The notes under the pieces are model-generated. The model worked only from the letters and a program-made list of their open reading frames with translations. It did no database searches and had not been told where the DNA came from. Source: Streptomyces sp. CB03234 (GTDB lineage Bacteria; Actinomycetota; Actinomycetes; Streptomycetales; Streptomycetaceae). From it: a DNA stretch of 64,000 nucleotides. Both the position numbers and the translations under genes were made by a program. Where the stretch lies: the NCBI RefSeq assembly GCF_001905885.1, contig NZ_LIYH01000005.1, forward strand, positions 700,398 through 764,397. Reading direction: 5' to 3'. Shown here one piece after another: positions 49,609 through 59,615 of this stretch; within the stretch, counting starts at the first letter, position 1; each line of letters opens with the position of its first letter.

Positions 49609-49798
49609 CCTTCGCGTCCCGCGTCCCGGCCTGGTGGACCCTGAGACATGCCCCGTGTGCCGGATGCTCCGCAACTGGGTTGGGGACGTGATCGAGTCAG
49701 GCGACCCGTCCGGCGCGCGCCCTGTGGTTCTCGCCATGCACACGCACATGATTTACGGCCACCCGAACGACCCCCGGAATAAGACCCCGGCGCGCTGA
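49601..49798 (+). CDS. Small protein, 65 aa
   Basis: MLSLRVPRPGLVDPETCPVCRMLRNWVG, then VLAMHTHMIYGHPNDP: C-x2-C and clustered His suggest a small zinc site. Third gene of a coupled run. About 100 bases then separate it from the nth replacement start. Confidence 0.6.
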   Translation: MLSLRVPRPGLVDPETCPVCRMLRNWVGDVIESGDPSGARPVVLAMHTHMIYGHPNDPRNKTPAR

Positions 49799-49899
49799 GA
49801 GACGGCGAATCAAGCCTCAGCGTGTCGGCTCTGTCCCGTCCGTGCGTTGATCCCCCGTAGCGCATGGACGGGGCTTCCTGTGCCCGTACGCTGGCCCCT

Positions 49900-50736
49900 A
49901 TGGCGGAAGAGACCCGGATAGCGCTTGTCCGGCGGGCACGAAAGATCAACCGTGCACTTGCCGAGACCTACCCGTATGCGCACTGCGAACTTGATTACGA
50001 GAACGCATGGCAACTGTTGGTCGCAACGGTGCTCAGCGCTCAGACCACAGACCTACGCGTGAACCAGGTGACCCCCGGGCTATTCGCGAAGTACCCCCGC
50101 CCGGCTGATCTTGCAGGGGCGGAACCGGCTGACGTAGAGGCGCTGATTCGTCCCACGGGGTTCTTCCGAGCCAAGACCCGGAGCATCACCGGCCTAGCCG
50201 CTGCCATCGTGGCTGACTACGGCGGCATGGTGCCGAAGACGACCGCTGACCTGGTGAAACTCCCTGGTGTGGGGCGTAAGACATCGTTCGTCGTGACCGG
50301 CAACGCGTGCGCCTGTGACGAGTGCCGGGCGGGTACCGGCAACCATGGTGCTAATGTGACGACCCCCTTCGGCGTACCGGGCATCACCGTGGACACGCAC
50401 TTCGGCCGGCTGGTCCGGCGGTGGAAGTGGACCGAGCAGGAGGACCCGGAGAAGGTCGAGGCGGAGATCTGCGCGATCTTCCCCAAGTCGGAGTGGACGA
50501 TGCTCTCCCACCGGGTGGTGTTCCACGGCCGGCGCATCTGCCACTCCCGCAAGCCGGCCTGCGGCGCCTGCCCGGTCGCGCCGCTGTGCCCGGCGTACGG
50601 GGAGGGCGAGACGGACCCGGACAAGGCGAAGAAGCTCCTCAAGTACGAGATGGGCGGCTACCCGGGCCAGCGCCTGGCCCCGCCTCCGGACTACCCGGGC
50701 CGCCCGGCGCCGCCCCTGGGCGCCGGTGACGAGTGA
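49900..50736 (+). CDS. nth: Chimeric endonuclease III: element N-terminal half plus host C-terminal half
   Basis: A 278-aa DNA glycosylase/AP lyase that removes oxidised pyrimidines. Residues 1 to about 156 come from the element: RRARKINRALAETYPYAH, LVATVLSAQTTDLRVNQ, and the helix-hairpin-helix LPGVGRKTSFVVTGNA with catalytic Lys. A 20-residue insert (ACDECRAGTGNHGANVTTP) follows, then the crossover. Host sequence supplies FGVPGITVDTHFGRL with the catalytic Asp and the C-x6-C-x2-C-x5-C iron-sulfur loop in CHSRKPACGACPVAPLC. All key residues are kept. ATG 49900 is preferred; ATG 49864 is in frame. Confidence 0.92.
   Translation: MAEETRIALVRRARKINRALAETYPYAHCELDYENAWQLLVATVLSAQTTDLRVNQVTPGLFAKYPRPADLAGAEPADVEALIRPTGFFRAKTRSITGLAAAIVADYGGMVPKTTADLVKLPGVGRKTSFVVTGNACACDECRAGTGNHGANVTTPFGVPGITVDTHFGRLVRRWKWTEQEDPEKVEAEICAIFPKSEWTMLSHRVVFHGRRICHSRKPACGACPVAPLCPAYGEGETDPDKAKKLLKYEMGGYPGQRLAPPPDYPGRPAPPLGAGDE
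50366..50372. other. attR crossover core (right junction)
   Basis: CCTTCGG, followed by host nth (CGTACCGGGCATCACC). Deleting the element between the two cores rebuilds an uninterrupted endonuclease III frame. Confidence 0.8.
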
Positions 50737-50782
50737 CGGAACGAACCAGTGGCTGGAACGCGTTGTGAAGCCGGGGGTGCCT

Positions 50783-52066
50783 ATGACGCGCGCTGAAGAA
50801 GACACGCACAACCGCGGGGCCGACCGGACGGGCCGGCCCGCCGCCGCGCGCCCGGCGCCGGGCATCGAGCGCTCCGCCCCACGCGGCGCCGCCGCCCGCG
50901 CACCCGGCAGCCCCCCGCCCACTCCCGCCCCGCCCACTCCGGCGCAGGGCGCCCGTCCGTCGGTTGGTCCCGCGCAGGGCGCCCGTCCGTCGGTTGGTCC
51001 TGCGCAGGGCGCCCGTCCGTCGGCTGCTCCCGCGCAGGGTGCCCACTCCTCGGCCGCTCCAGCCCCGGGCGTCCGCCCTGCGGCCGCTGCCGCGCCGGGG
51101 CCCCTGGCGGCCGGTTCATCCGCTCCGGCAGCTTCCGGAGCCGGAGCCGGAACCGGAACCGGAACCGGTTCAGGATCGGGGTCCTCGGCGGTTGGGTCTT
51201 CGATGTCGGCGGGGTTCTCCACACGGCGTGCCCGGCCGACCGGAACCGTCTCGGGCGGCGGCGTCCCGGGCGCGGGCGCGCCGGACAGCCCCGCGCCCGG
51301 GCCGGGGCCGGTGGGGGCCGGGAGCGGGGCTCCCGGGGGAGCCGTTCCGGCCGGTGCGCGGAGGCGGACCGGGCAGCCGGAGCCGCCCGCGAACCACCGC
51401 GTACCGGTGGCCGTCAGCGACGACGGGCTGCCCGACTGGCTCGAGCCGGTCGCCCGCGTATCGCGCGAGATCGCGCCCGAGCAGCTCAGCCGCTTCCTGC
51501 CGCCCGAGCACGGCGGCCGCCAGTCCGCCGTGCTCGTCCTCTTCGGGGAGGGCGACCACGGCCCCGAGCTGCTGCTCATGGAGCGTGCCGGCAGTCTCCG
51601 CTCGCACGCCGGGCAGCTGTCCTTCCCCGGCGGCGCCCTCGACCCCGAGGACGGCGACCCGGAGGCCGACGGCCTGTTGCACGCCGCGCTGCGCGAGGCC
51701 GAGGAGGAGACGGGCCTCGACCCCACCGGCGTACAGGTCTTCGGCGTACTGCCCCGGCTCTACATCCCCGTCAGCGGCTTCGTCGTGACCCCCGTCCTCG
51801 GGTGGTGGCGCTCCCCGAGCCCCTTCCACGCCGTCGATCCGGCCGAGACGGCCCGTGTCTTCACCGTGCCCGTGGCGGATCTCACGGATCCGGCCAACCG
51901 CGCGACGACCGTCCACCCCAGTGGCCACCGCGGCCCGGCATTTCTGGTCGAATCGGCCCTGGTCTGGGGGTTCACGGCCGGTGTGATCGACCGGATCCTC
52001 CACTTCGCCGGCTGGGAGCGACCCTGGGACCGGGAGAAGCAGGTCCCGCTCGACTGGCGCTCATGA
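50783..52066 (+). CDS. NUDIX hydrolase (CoA pyrophosphatase-like) with long repetitive N-terminus
   Basis: A 427-aa protein. The first 200 residues are Pro/Ala/Gly-rich and contain an imperfect 10-residue repeat AQGARPSVGP. The C-terminal NUDIX domain starts at LPDWLEPVARVS; the box reads GGALDPEDGDPEADGLLHAALREAEEETGL, and LRSHAGQLSFPGG just before it matches the CoA-diphosphatase signature. ATG 50783 is chosen; upstream GTGs in frame exist to 50726. It follows nth by 46 bases. Confidence 0.85.
   Translation: MTRAEEDTHNRGADRTGRPAAARPAPGIERSAPRGAAARAPGSPPPTPAPPTPAQGARPSVGPAQGARPSVGPAQGARPSAAPAQGAHSSAAPAPGVRPAAAAAPGPLAAGSSAPAASGAGAGTGTGTGSGSGSSAVGSSMSAGFSTRRARPTGTVSGGGVPGAGAPDSPAPGPGPVGAGSGAPGGAVPAGARRRTGQPEPPANHRVPVAVSDDGLPDWLEPVARVSREIAPEQLSRFLPPEHGGRQSAVLVLFGEGDHGPELLLMERAGSLRSHAGQLSFPGGALDPEDGDPEADGLLHAALREAEEETGLDPTGVQVFGVLPRLYIPVSGFVVTPVLGWWRSPSPFHAVDPAETARVFTVPVADLTDPANRATTVHPSGHRGPAFLVESALVWGFTAGVIDRILHFAGWERPWDREKQVPLDWRS
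50942..51090. repeat. 30-bp tandem repeat inside NUDIX gene
   Basis: About five copies of a 30-base unit starting GCGCAGGGCGCCCGTCCGTC, the first two identical, the later ones diverging. In frame, so copy-number change would alter linker length without a frameshift. Confidence 0.85.
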
Positions 52067-52145
52067 CAGGCTGACGCTGTGCCCCGCGGCCGTAACGCGG
52101 CCGTACGGGGCGACTGGGGCGACCGGAGACGAATCTGCGAGGCTA

Positions 52146-53351
52146 ATGACGGTGAACGTGCTGGACATTCTGCTGCTGGTCGCCGCCGTGTGGTTCGCGA
52201 TCGTCGGGTACCGCCAAGGATTCGTCGTCGGCATCCTGTCGGTGATCGGCTTCCTCGGCGGCGGACTCGTCGCGGTCTACCTGCTCCCGCTCGCCTGGGG
52301 GCCGCTGACGGGTGACGCCAAGGTGTCGACGACCGCCGCGATCGTCGCCGTCGTCATCGTGATCGTCTGCGCCTCGGTGGGCCAGGCCTTCACCACCCAC
52401 CTCGGCAACAAGCTGCGCCGCCACATCACCTGGTCGCCCGCCCGCGCGCTCGACGCCACCGGCGGCGCCCTCGTCAACGTGGTGGCCATGCTGCTCGTGG
52501 CGTGGCTGCTCGGTTCCTTCCTGGCCCAGACCACCCTGCCGACCATCGGCAAGGAGGTCCGCAGCTCCAAGGTGCTGCTCGGCGTGGACCGGGCGCTGCC
52601 CGGGCAGGCCGACACCTGGTTCACCGACTTCTCCTCGGTCCTCAAGCAGAACGGCTTCCCGCAGGTCTTCAGCCCCTTCGCCAACGAGCCGATCACCGAG
52701 GTCCGCGCCCCGGACCCGGCGCTCGCGGGCAGCCCCGTGGCCGCGCGCGCCAAGAGCTCCATCGTCAAGGTCGTCGGCACGGCACCGAGCTGCGGCAAGG
52801 TCCTCGAAGGCACCGGCTTCGTCTTCGCCGAGCGCCGCGTGATGACCAACGCCCATGTCGTCGGCGGGGTCGACGAGCCGACCGTCCAGATAGGCGGCGA
52901 GGGCAGGCGGTACGACGCGAAGGTCGTCCTGTACGACTGGCAGCGCGACATCGCCGTACTGGACGTGCCGGACCTCAAGGCCAAGCCGCTCCGGTTCACG
53001 GACGCGGACGCGCGCAGCGGTGACAACGCGATCGTCGCGGGCTTCCCGGAGAACGGCGCGTACGACGTCCGCTCCGCGCGCGTACGCGGCCGGATCAACG
53101 CCAACGGCCCCGACATCTACCACCGCGGTGAGGTCCGCCGCGATGTGTACTCGCTGTACGCGACGGTCCGCCAGGGCAACTCCGGCGGCCCACTGCTCAC
53201 GGCGGACGGCAGGGTGTACGGGGTCATCTTCGCGAGGTCCCTGGACGACCCGAACACCGGCTACGCCCTGACGGTCGACGAGATCCTCGAGGACATCGAA
53301 CTCGGCCGGACCGTCAACCAGCAGGTCGACAGCCAGGGCTGCGCGCTCTGA
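52146..53351 (+). CDS. MarP-like membrane serine protease
   Basis: A 401-aa protein. Four N-terminal membrane helices of CvpA type (VLDILLLVAAVWFAIVGYRQGF and others) precede an extracytoplasmic trypsin-like protease with His in TNAHVVGG, Asp in WQRDIAVLD and Ser in RQGNSGGPL. This matches the MarP family of actinobacteria, which acts in envelope stress and acid tolerance. ATG 52146; 79 bases after the NUDIX stop. Confidence 0.92.
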   Translation: MTVNVLDILLLVAAVWFAIVGYRQGFVVGILSVIGFLGGGLVAVYLLPLAWGPLTGDAKVSTTAAIVAVVIVIVCASVGQAFTTHLGNKLRRHITWSPARALDATGGALVNVVAMLLVAWLLGSFLAQTTLPTIGKEVRSSKVLLGVDRALPGQADTWFTDFSSVLKQNGFPQVFSPFANEPITEVRAPDPALAGSPVAARAKSSIVKVVGTAPSCGKVLEGTGFVFAERRVMTNAHVVGGVDEPTVQIGGEGRRYDAKVVLYDWQRDIAVLDVPDLKAKPLRFTDADARSGDNAIVAGFPENGAYDVRSARVRGRINANGPDIYHRGEVRRDVYSLYATVRQGNSGGPLLTADGRVYGVIFARSLDDPNTGYALTVDEILEDIELGRTVNQQVDSQGCAL

Positions 53352-54017
53352 CAAGCCGCGCGGCCCCGACGGCTCCGCGGCTCCGGCGCCGCGCGCTCGG
53401 ACGGCTCCGCGGCTCCGGCGACTGCGCCGCCCCGGCGCGCGACTGCGCGGCCTGGGCGGGCTACGCTGCCCCGACGCGCTACGCCGCCCCGCAGGCCGCG
53501 CGTGCCGTGACCGGCTGCGCGCTCCGACACTGGGCGCCCTCACCGGCCGCGTGCTCCGACCGGCGCCGTCACCGTCATCGCCACCGTCACGGTCACCGTC
53601 ACGGTCCCGTACGAGCCCGGGCCGGCGCGTCACCGTATGAGCCTGGCCGGCGTCCCGCCGGCCCTAGCCGCGTGTATGCCGCAGGCGCGCGGATACCCAG
53701 CGGGCCCGGCGGCGGAGGATGCGGGGGATCCCGAGGCGGGGGTCCGGCCCTTGGCCGGCCGGTGGGCCGCTCCTCGGGGGAATCGGCGCAGAGGCCGAGC
53801 GGCGGTTCCGTGCTGCGTCAGCGTAGTCGTGCGTCCAGCCCATACCCCGACGTCTGCCCGGGCCCCAAGGTCGGTAACCGCCCCGGGGCCCGCCAATTGG
53901 CCTATGCGCCGGGCAATTGGCTGTTCGTCATACAACCTGTTCGTCGCGCATCCGTGCGACCGCCCGACCGATGGCTCCCGGTGCCGCCAACCGTGGCTCC
54001 CGGTGCCACGGCCGGGA
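53352..54017. other. GC-rich stretch without a supported gene
   Basis: The 666 bases between convergent genes contain a 22-base repeat GACGGCTCCGCGGCTCCGGC (53369 and 53400), a run of CACCGTCACGGT units (about 53580-53610) and two CAATTGGC sites (53893, 53908). Open frames here are long only because of GC skew and have no recognisable protein features. The area may be a degraded gene. Confidence 0.5.
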
Positions 54018-54950
54018 TCAGCGGTCCGGCTCAGGGTCCTTGAGCCAGCTGATGAGCTCCGTCGAGAACGCCGCCGGGTCCTCCTCATGGGGGAAGTGGC
54101 CCAGGCCGTCGAACAGCCGCCACCTGTACGGGGCTTCCACGTACTCGCCCGACCCCGCAGCGCTGCGCGTCCGCATCGCCGGGTCCAGGGAGCCGTGCAG
54201 GTGCAGCGTCGGCACCCGCACGGGCCGCTTCATGCGGCGGTTGAACTGGATCCCGTCCGGGCGGGCCAGCGACCGCACCATCCACCGGTACGGCTCGATC
54301 GAGCAGTGAGCCGTCGACGGGATCGTCATCGCCCGCCGGTAGGCCTCGATCGCGTCCTCGGCCGGCTGCTGCCCCGGCCCCGACCAGTCGCGGATCAGCC
54401 GCCCCACCAACGCCGCGTCGTCCGCGACGAGCTGACGCTCGGGCAGCCATGGCCGCTGGAAGCCCCATACGTACGAACCGGCGCGCGACTGCGAGAAGTC
54501 CGACAGCATCGCCGAACGCCACCGCCGAGGGTGCGGCATCGACGAGACGGCCAGCCGGCGCACCAGCTTCGGCCGCATCACCGCCGCCGTCCACGCCAGG
54601 TACCCGCCCAGGTCGTGCCCGACGAGCGCCGCGTCCGGCTCGCCGAGCGACCGCACCACGCCCGTGATGTCGAGCGCCAGGTTCGCCGGGTCGTAACCCC
54701 GAGGCGTACGGTCGCTGCCGCCCACGCCCCGAAGGTCCATCGCGACCGCCCGGAACCCGGCGTCAGCGAGCGCCGGCAGCTGGTGCCGCCACGTCCACCA
54801 GAACTGCGGGAAGCCGTGCAGCAGCAACACCAGCGGGCCGTCACCCATCTCGGCGATATGGAAGCGCGCCCCATTGGCCGCCACGTCGCGATGTGTCCAG
54901 GGACCATCGATCCGTACGGGGCTGCCGGTGCTGCTCTCAGGGACGGTCAT
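54018..54950 (-). CDS. Alpha/beta hydrolase, epoxide-hydrolase type
   Basis: A 310-aa hydrolase. HGFPQFWWTWRHQLP carries the HGxP oxyanion motif; the nucleophile Asp is in LVGHDLGGYLAW; the His is in GLGHFPHEED. An Asp rather than Ser nucleophile with HGFP fits soluble epoxide hydrolases or haloalkane dehalogenases. Its start overlaps the stop of the holin-X gene (ATGA). Confidence 0.88.
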   Translation of the reverse strand: MTVPESSTGSPVRIDGPWTHRDVAANGARFHIAEMGDGPLVLLLHGFPQFWWTWRHQLPALADAGFRAVAMDLRGVGGSDRTPRGYDPANLALDITGVVRSLGEPDAALVGHDLGGYLAWTAAVMRPKLVRRLAVSSMPHPRRWRSAMLSDFSQSRAGSYVWGFQRPWLPERQLVADDAALVGRLIRDWSGPGQQPAEDAIEAYRRAMTIPSTAHCSIEPYRWMVRSLARPDGIQFNRRMKRPVRVPTLHLHGSLDPAMRTRSAAGSGEYVEAPYRWRLFDGLGHFPHEEDPAAFSTELISWLKDPEPDR

Positions 54951-55453
54951 GCAGACGAGCGTGCCACAACCTCGGCCTCGTCCTTGACCGGAAGGGCGGG
55001 ACGAACCGGACGGGATGAACCGGCGAGGGAGGCCTCACGCGGGTGCGGCTTCGCGTTGCCCAGCACGGCGGCCGTCTGCTTGGCCGAGGCGATGGACCGC
55101 TCCGGCGGCTTGACCTTCTTGAACTTGGACACCGCCAGCCCCGCCAGCAGCCCCGCCAGCAGCAGATACGCGCCGCCGACGATCAGGAAGGACCAGGCGA
55201 GCCCGAGCCCCAGATTGTGGATGCCGTACGCGGCGGCGAAGCTCAGCACCGGCAGCGAGAAGAGCGCGAAGACGCCCGCGACGCTGATGGCCGCACCGCC
55301 CATCACGCCGCGCTTGACGTCCTGTCGCAGTTCGGCCTTGGCCAGCGCGATCTCGTCGTGCACCAGCGCGGACATCTCGGCGGTCGCCGAGGCGACCAGC
55401 TGGCCGAGACTGCGCTCGGCACCGGGTCCACCATTGTCGGCGGGGTAGCTCAT
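54947..55453 (-). CDS. Phage holin family (holin-X/DUF1469-like) membrane protein
   Basis: A 168-aa protein with an amphipathic N-terminus (LGQLVASATAEMSALVHDEIALAKAELRQDV) and two membrane helices (GGAAISVAGVFALFSLPVLSFAAAYG, LAWSFLIVGGAYLLLAGLLAGLAV). Despite the family name it is a common chromosomal protein of actinobacteria, not evidence of a prophage. ATG 55453. Confidence 0.85.
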   Translation of the reverse strand: MSYPADNGGPGAERSLGQLVASATAEMSALVHDEIALAKAELRQDVKRGVMGGAAISVAGVFALFSLPVLSFAAAYGIHNLGLGLAWSFLIVGGAYLLLAGLLAGLAVSKFKKVKPPERSIASAKQTAAVLGNAKPHPREASLAGSSRPVRPALPVKDEAEVVARSSA

Positions 55454-55493
55454 CGTCTCGCTCCCTCTTCTTCTCCTACGGTCCGACCTCAGA

Positions 55494-57188
55494 TCATGCC
55501 GGACGGTCGCCGTCCGTGCGCGATGCCCCCGCCAGTTCGGCCGCCTCGGCCGCTTCGGCCAGCCGCCGGTGCTCGGCGGCCTTCTTCTCGTGGATCTCCG
55601 CCATCCGCAGGTGGTACGCCGGGTCGTGCTGTTCGTACACGTCCGGTATGCCGTCCATGTCCTCGTCGCGCTCCTCCTCCGCGAGCAGCGCCTGGTACCT
55701 GCGCACCCGCAGCTTCAGCAGGATCGCGGCGAGTACGGCGGCGATGAGCGAACCCATCAGGACGGCCGCCTTGACCTCGTCGGTGAGCGCCGCGTCCCCG
55801 GCGAAGGCCAGCTCGCCGATGAGCAGCGAGACGGTGAAGCCGATGCCCGCGAGTGTGGCGACGGCGAAGAGGTCGGACCAGGTGAGGTCCTCGTTGAGCT
55901 CGGCTTTGGTGAAGCGGGCCGCCAGCCACGTACCGCCGAATATGCCGACGGCCTTGCCGACCACCAGGCCCAGCACCACACCGAGGGTCTCGGGCTTGGT
56001 GAAGACGTCGGCCAGCGCGCCGCCGGAGACGGCGACGCCCGCCGAGAACAGCGCGAACAGCGGCACGGCGAACCCGGCCGACAGGGGCCGCACCAGGTGC
56101 TCGATGTGCTCACCCGGGGAGTGCTTCTCGCCGTCGCGGCGGGTGCAGCGCAGCATCAGGCCCATGGCGACGCCGGCGATGGTGGCGTGGACGCCGCTGT
56201 TGTACATCAGGCCCCAGATGACCAGGGCCAGCGGCACGTACACGTACCAGCCGCGCACGCCCGTGCGCAGCAGCACCCAGAAGACGACGAGGCCGGCGAC
56301 GGCGCCGCCGAGCGCCATGAAGTTCAGGTCGCTGGTGAAGAAGATCGCGATGATCAGGATGGCGAACAGGTCGTCGACGACGGCCAGGGTGAGGAGGAAG
56401 GCGCGGAGCGCGGACGGCAGCGAGGTGCCGATGACGGCGAGGACGGCGAGCGCGAAGGCGATGTCGGTGGCGGTCGGCACCGCCCAACCGTCCATGGAGC
56501 CGCCCCCGGTGACGTTGACCAGGACGTATACGAGCGCGGGGGCGATCATTCCGCAGAGCGCGGCGATCACGGGGAGGGCGGCCGCCTTCGGGTCGCGCAG
56601 CTCGCCGGCGACCAGCTCGCGCTTGAGCTCGATGCCCGCGACGAAGAAGAAGACGGCCAGCAGTCCGTCGGCCGCCCAGTGCTGGAGGGAGAGGTCGAGG
56701 CCGAGGGCGGCCGGGCCTATGTGGAAGTCGCGTACGGCCGCGTAACTGCCGCTGATCGGGGTGTTCGCCCAGACCAGGGCGGCGATGGCGGCGAGGAGGA
56801 GCAGGACGCCGCCCACGGTCTCCGCGCGCAACGCGTCCGCGATGTACGTCCGCTCAGGGAGGGAGAGGCGGGCGAGGAACGTGCGCGGGCGTGAGGTGGT
56901 CGCACCGACGGGGGTGGGCGCGGCGCTGGGGTCGGGCGCGGGCGGGGTGTCGGGCGTGCCGCCGCGCGTGAGCGTGCCGCCGCTGGGATCGGGCGTGCCG
57001 CCGCCGGGGCTGGGCGTGGCCGAGGTGCCGGGGCTGGGCGTGGCCGAAGCGCCGGGGCCGGGCGTGGCGCCGTCGGACGTAGCCGGGCCGCTGGGCGTGG
57101 CGCCGCCGGGGCCGGGCGTGGCCGGGGTGCCGGAGTCAGGCGTCGTGCCGTCGGCGTTGGGCGGGGTGTTCGGGTTGGGCGCGGCCAC
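55494..57188 (-). CDS. nhaA: Na+/H+ antiporter NhaA
   Basis: A 564-aa antiporter. The first 115 residues are a Pro/Thr/Gly-rich low-complexity tail. Then come 11-12 membrane helices with VPTATDIAFALAVLAVIG and the ion-binding Asp pair in VVDDLFAILIIAIFF, as in E. coli NhaA. An acidic 60-residue C-terminal tail follows (EERDEDMDGIPDVYEQHD), longer than in enterobacterial NhaA. GTG 57188 has GGAGG nine bases upstream. Confidence 0.92.
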   Translation of the reverse strand: MAAPNPNTPPNADGTTPDSGTPATPGPGGATPSGPATSDGATPGPGASATPSPGTSATPSPGGGTPDPSGGTLTRGGTPDTPPAPDPSAAPTPVGATTSRPRTFLARLSLPERTYIADALRAETVGGVLLLLAAIAALVWANTPISGSYAAVRDFHIGPAALGLDLSLQHWAADGLLAVFFFVAGIELKRELVAGELRDPKAAALPVIAALCGMIAPALVYVLVNVTGGGSMDGWAVPTATDIAFALAVLAVIGTSLPSALRAFLLTLAVVDDLFAILIIAIFFTSDLNFMALGGAVAGLVVFWVLLRTGVRGWYVYVPLALVIWGLMYNSGVHATIAGVAMGLMLRCTRRDGEKHSPGEHIEHLVRPLSAGFAVPLFALFSAGVAVSGGALADVFTKPETLGVVLGLVVGKAVGIFGGTWLAARFTKAELNEDLTWSDLFAVATLAGIGFTVSLLIGELAFAGDAALTDEVKAAVLMGSLIAAVLAAILLKLRVRRYQALLAEEERDEDMDGIPDVYEQHDPAYHLRMAEIHEKKAAEHRRLAEAAEAAELAGASRTDGDRPA

Positions 57189-57361
57189 GGTGGCGGACCT
57201 CCGGTTGGTCGTTAGGCGGGCATGGCGAAACACATGCCGACCAGACTTCCCGGCGCACCCTGAGACTCGTGTCGTTGAATCGTATTGTCGTGTTGTTGAC
57301 GCGGTCCTCACACCCTACCCGGCGTGCGCAAGGGCATATCCGGTGAATGTCACCTTATGCG

Positions 57362-57403
57362 CGAAGAGGGCATCCGGCGCGTCGTCGCCGGATGCCCTCT
57401 TCG
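57362..57403. terminator. Terminator of acs
   Basis: Perfect 17-bp inverted repeat CGAAGAGGGCATCCGGC with an 8-base loop, 20 bases beyond the acs stop on the minus strand. Confidence 0.9.
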
Positions 57404-57422
57404 GTGGTGGCTGGTGCGCCGA

Positions 57423-59378
<1,956 letters not shown>

Positions 59379-59500
59379 GACATCTCCCATTCCCAGGGCG
59401 TCCGATGTGTCCCAGCCCATAGCTCATCAGTCGGATGCCCAGGTGACAAGAGCATCCGGCCAATTGGTTTAGACCTGTGAGGGCGGGACCGGGTGGTCAA

Positions 59501-59539
59501 GTGACCCCTCCTCCCCGGGCGGTGGGGAGAAGGGGTCAC
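59501..59539. terminator. Terminator of the SulP-carbonic anhydrase gene
   Basis: Near-perfect inverted repeat GTGACCCCtcCTCCCC / GGGGAGaaGGGGTCAC (39 bases) between the divergent-minus genes. The rest of 59379-59615 shows no gene. Confidence 0.85.
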
Positions 59540-59615
59540 CGACCCTTTCCACGGACGCGGCGCCCCGAAGGTTCAGGGCGGGCGGGCCGGGGTCCTGGCA
59601 GGGCTGTCAGGGCTG

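Larger units (their letters stand above)
40230..50372. mobile_element. Serine-integrase element inserted in nth, about 10.1 kb
   Basis: Bounded by the shared sequence CCTTCGG at 40230-40236 and 50366-50372, which also marks the break in nth homology. Contents: large serine recombinase next to the left end, 11 or so small rightward genes, two HNH proteins, a DUF5753-type regulator module, and a replacement 5' half of nth at the right end. GC content and codon use are visibly lower than the flanks. No capsid, tail, portal or terminase genes are seen. Confidence 0.9.

Noticed and set aside
40230..50372. Complete prophage
   Set aside because: No capsid, portal, tail, terminase or lysis genes can be recognised.
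53507..54043. 178-aa and longer frames downstream of the MarP-like gene
   Set aside because: Explained by GC skew and simple repeats; no conserved features.
54947..55453. Holin-like protein as evidence for a prophage
   Set aside because: Holin-X/DUF1469-type proteins are ordinary chromosomal genes in actinobacteria and the neighbours are backbone genes.
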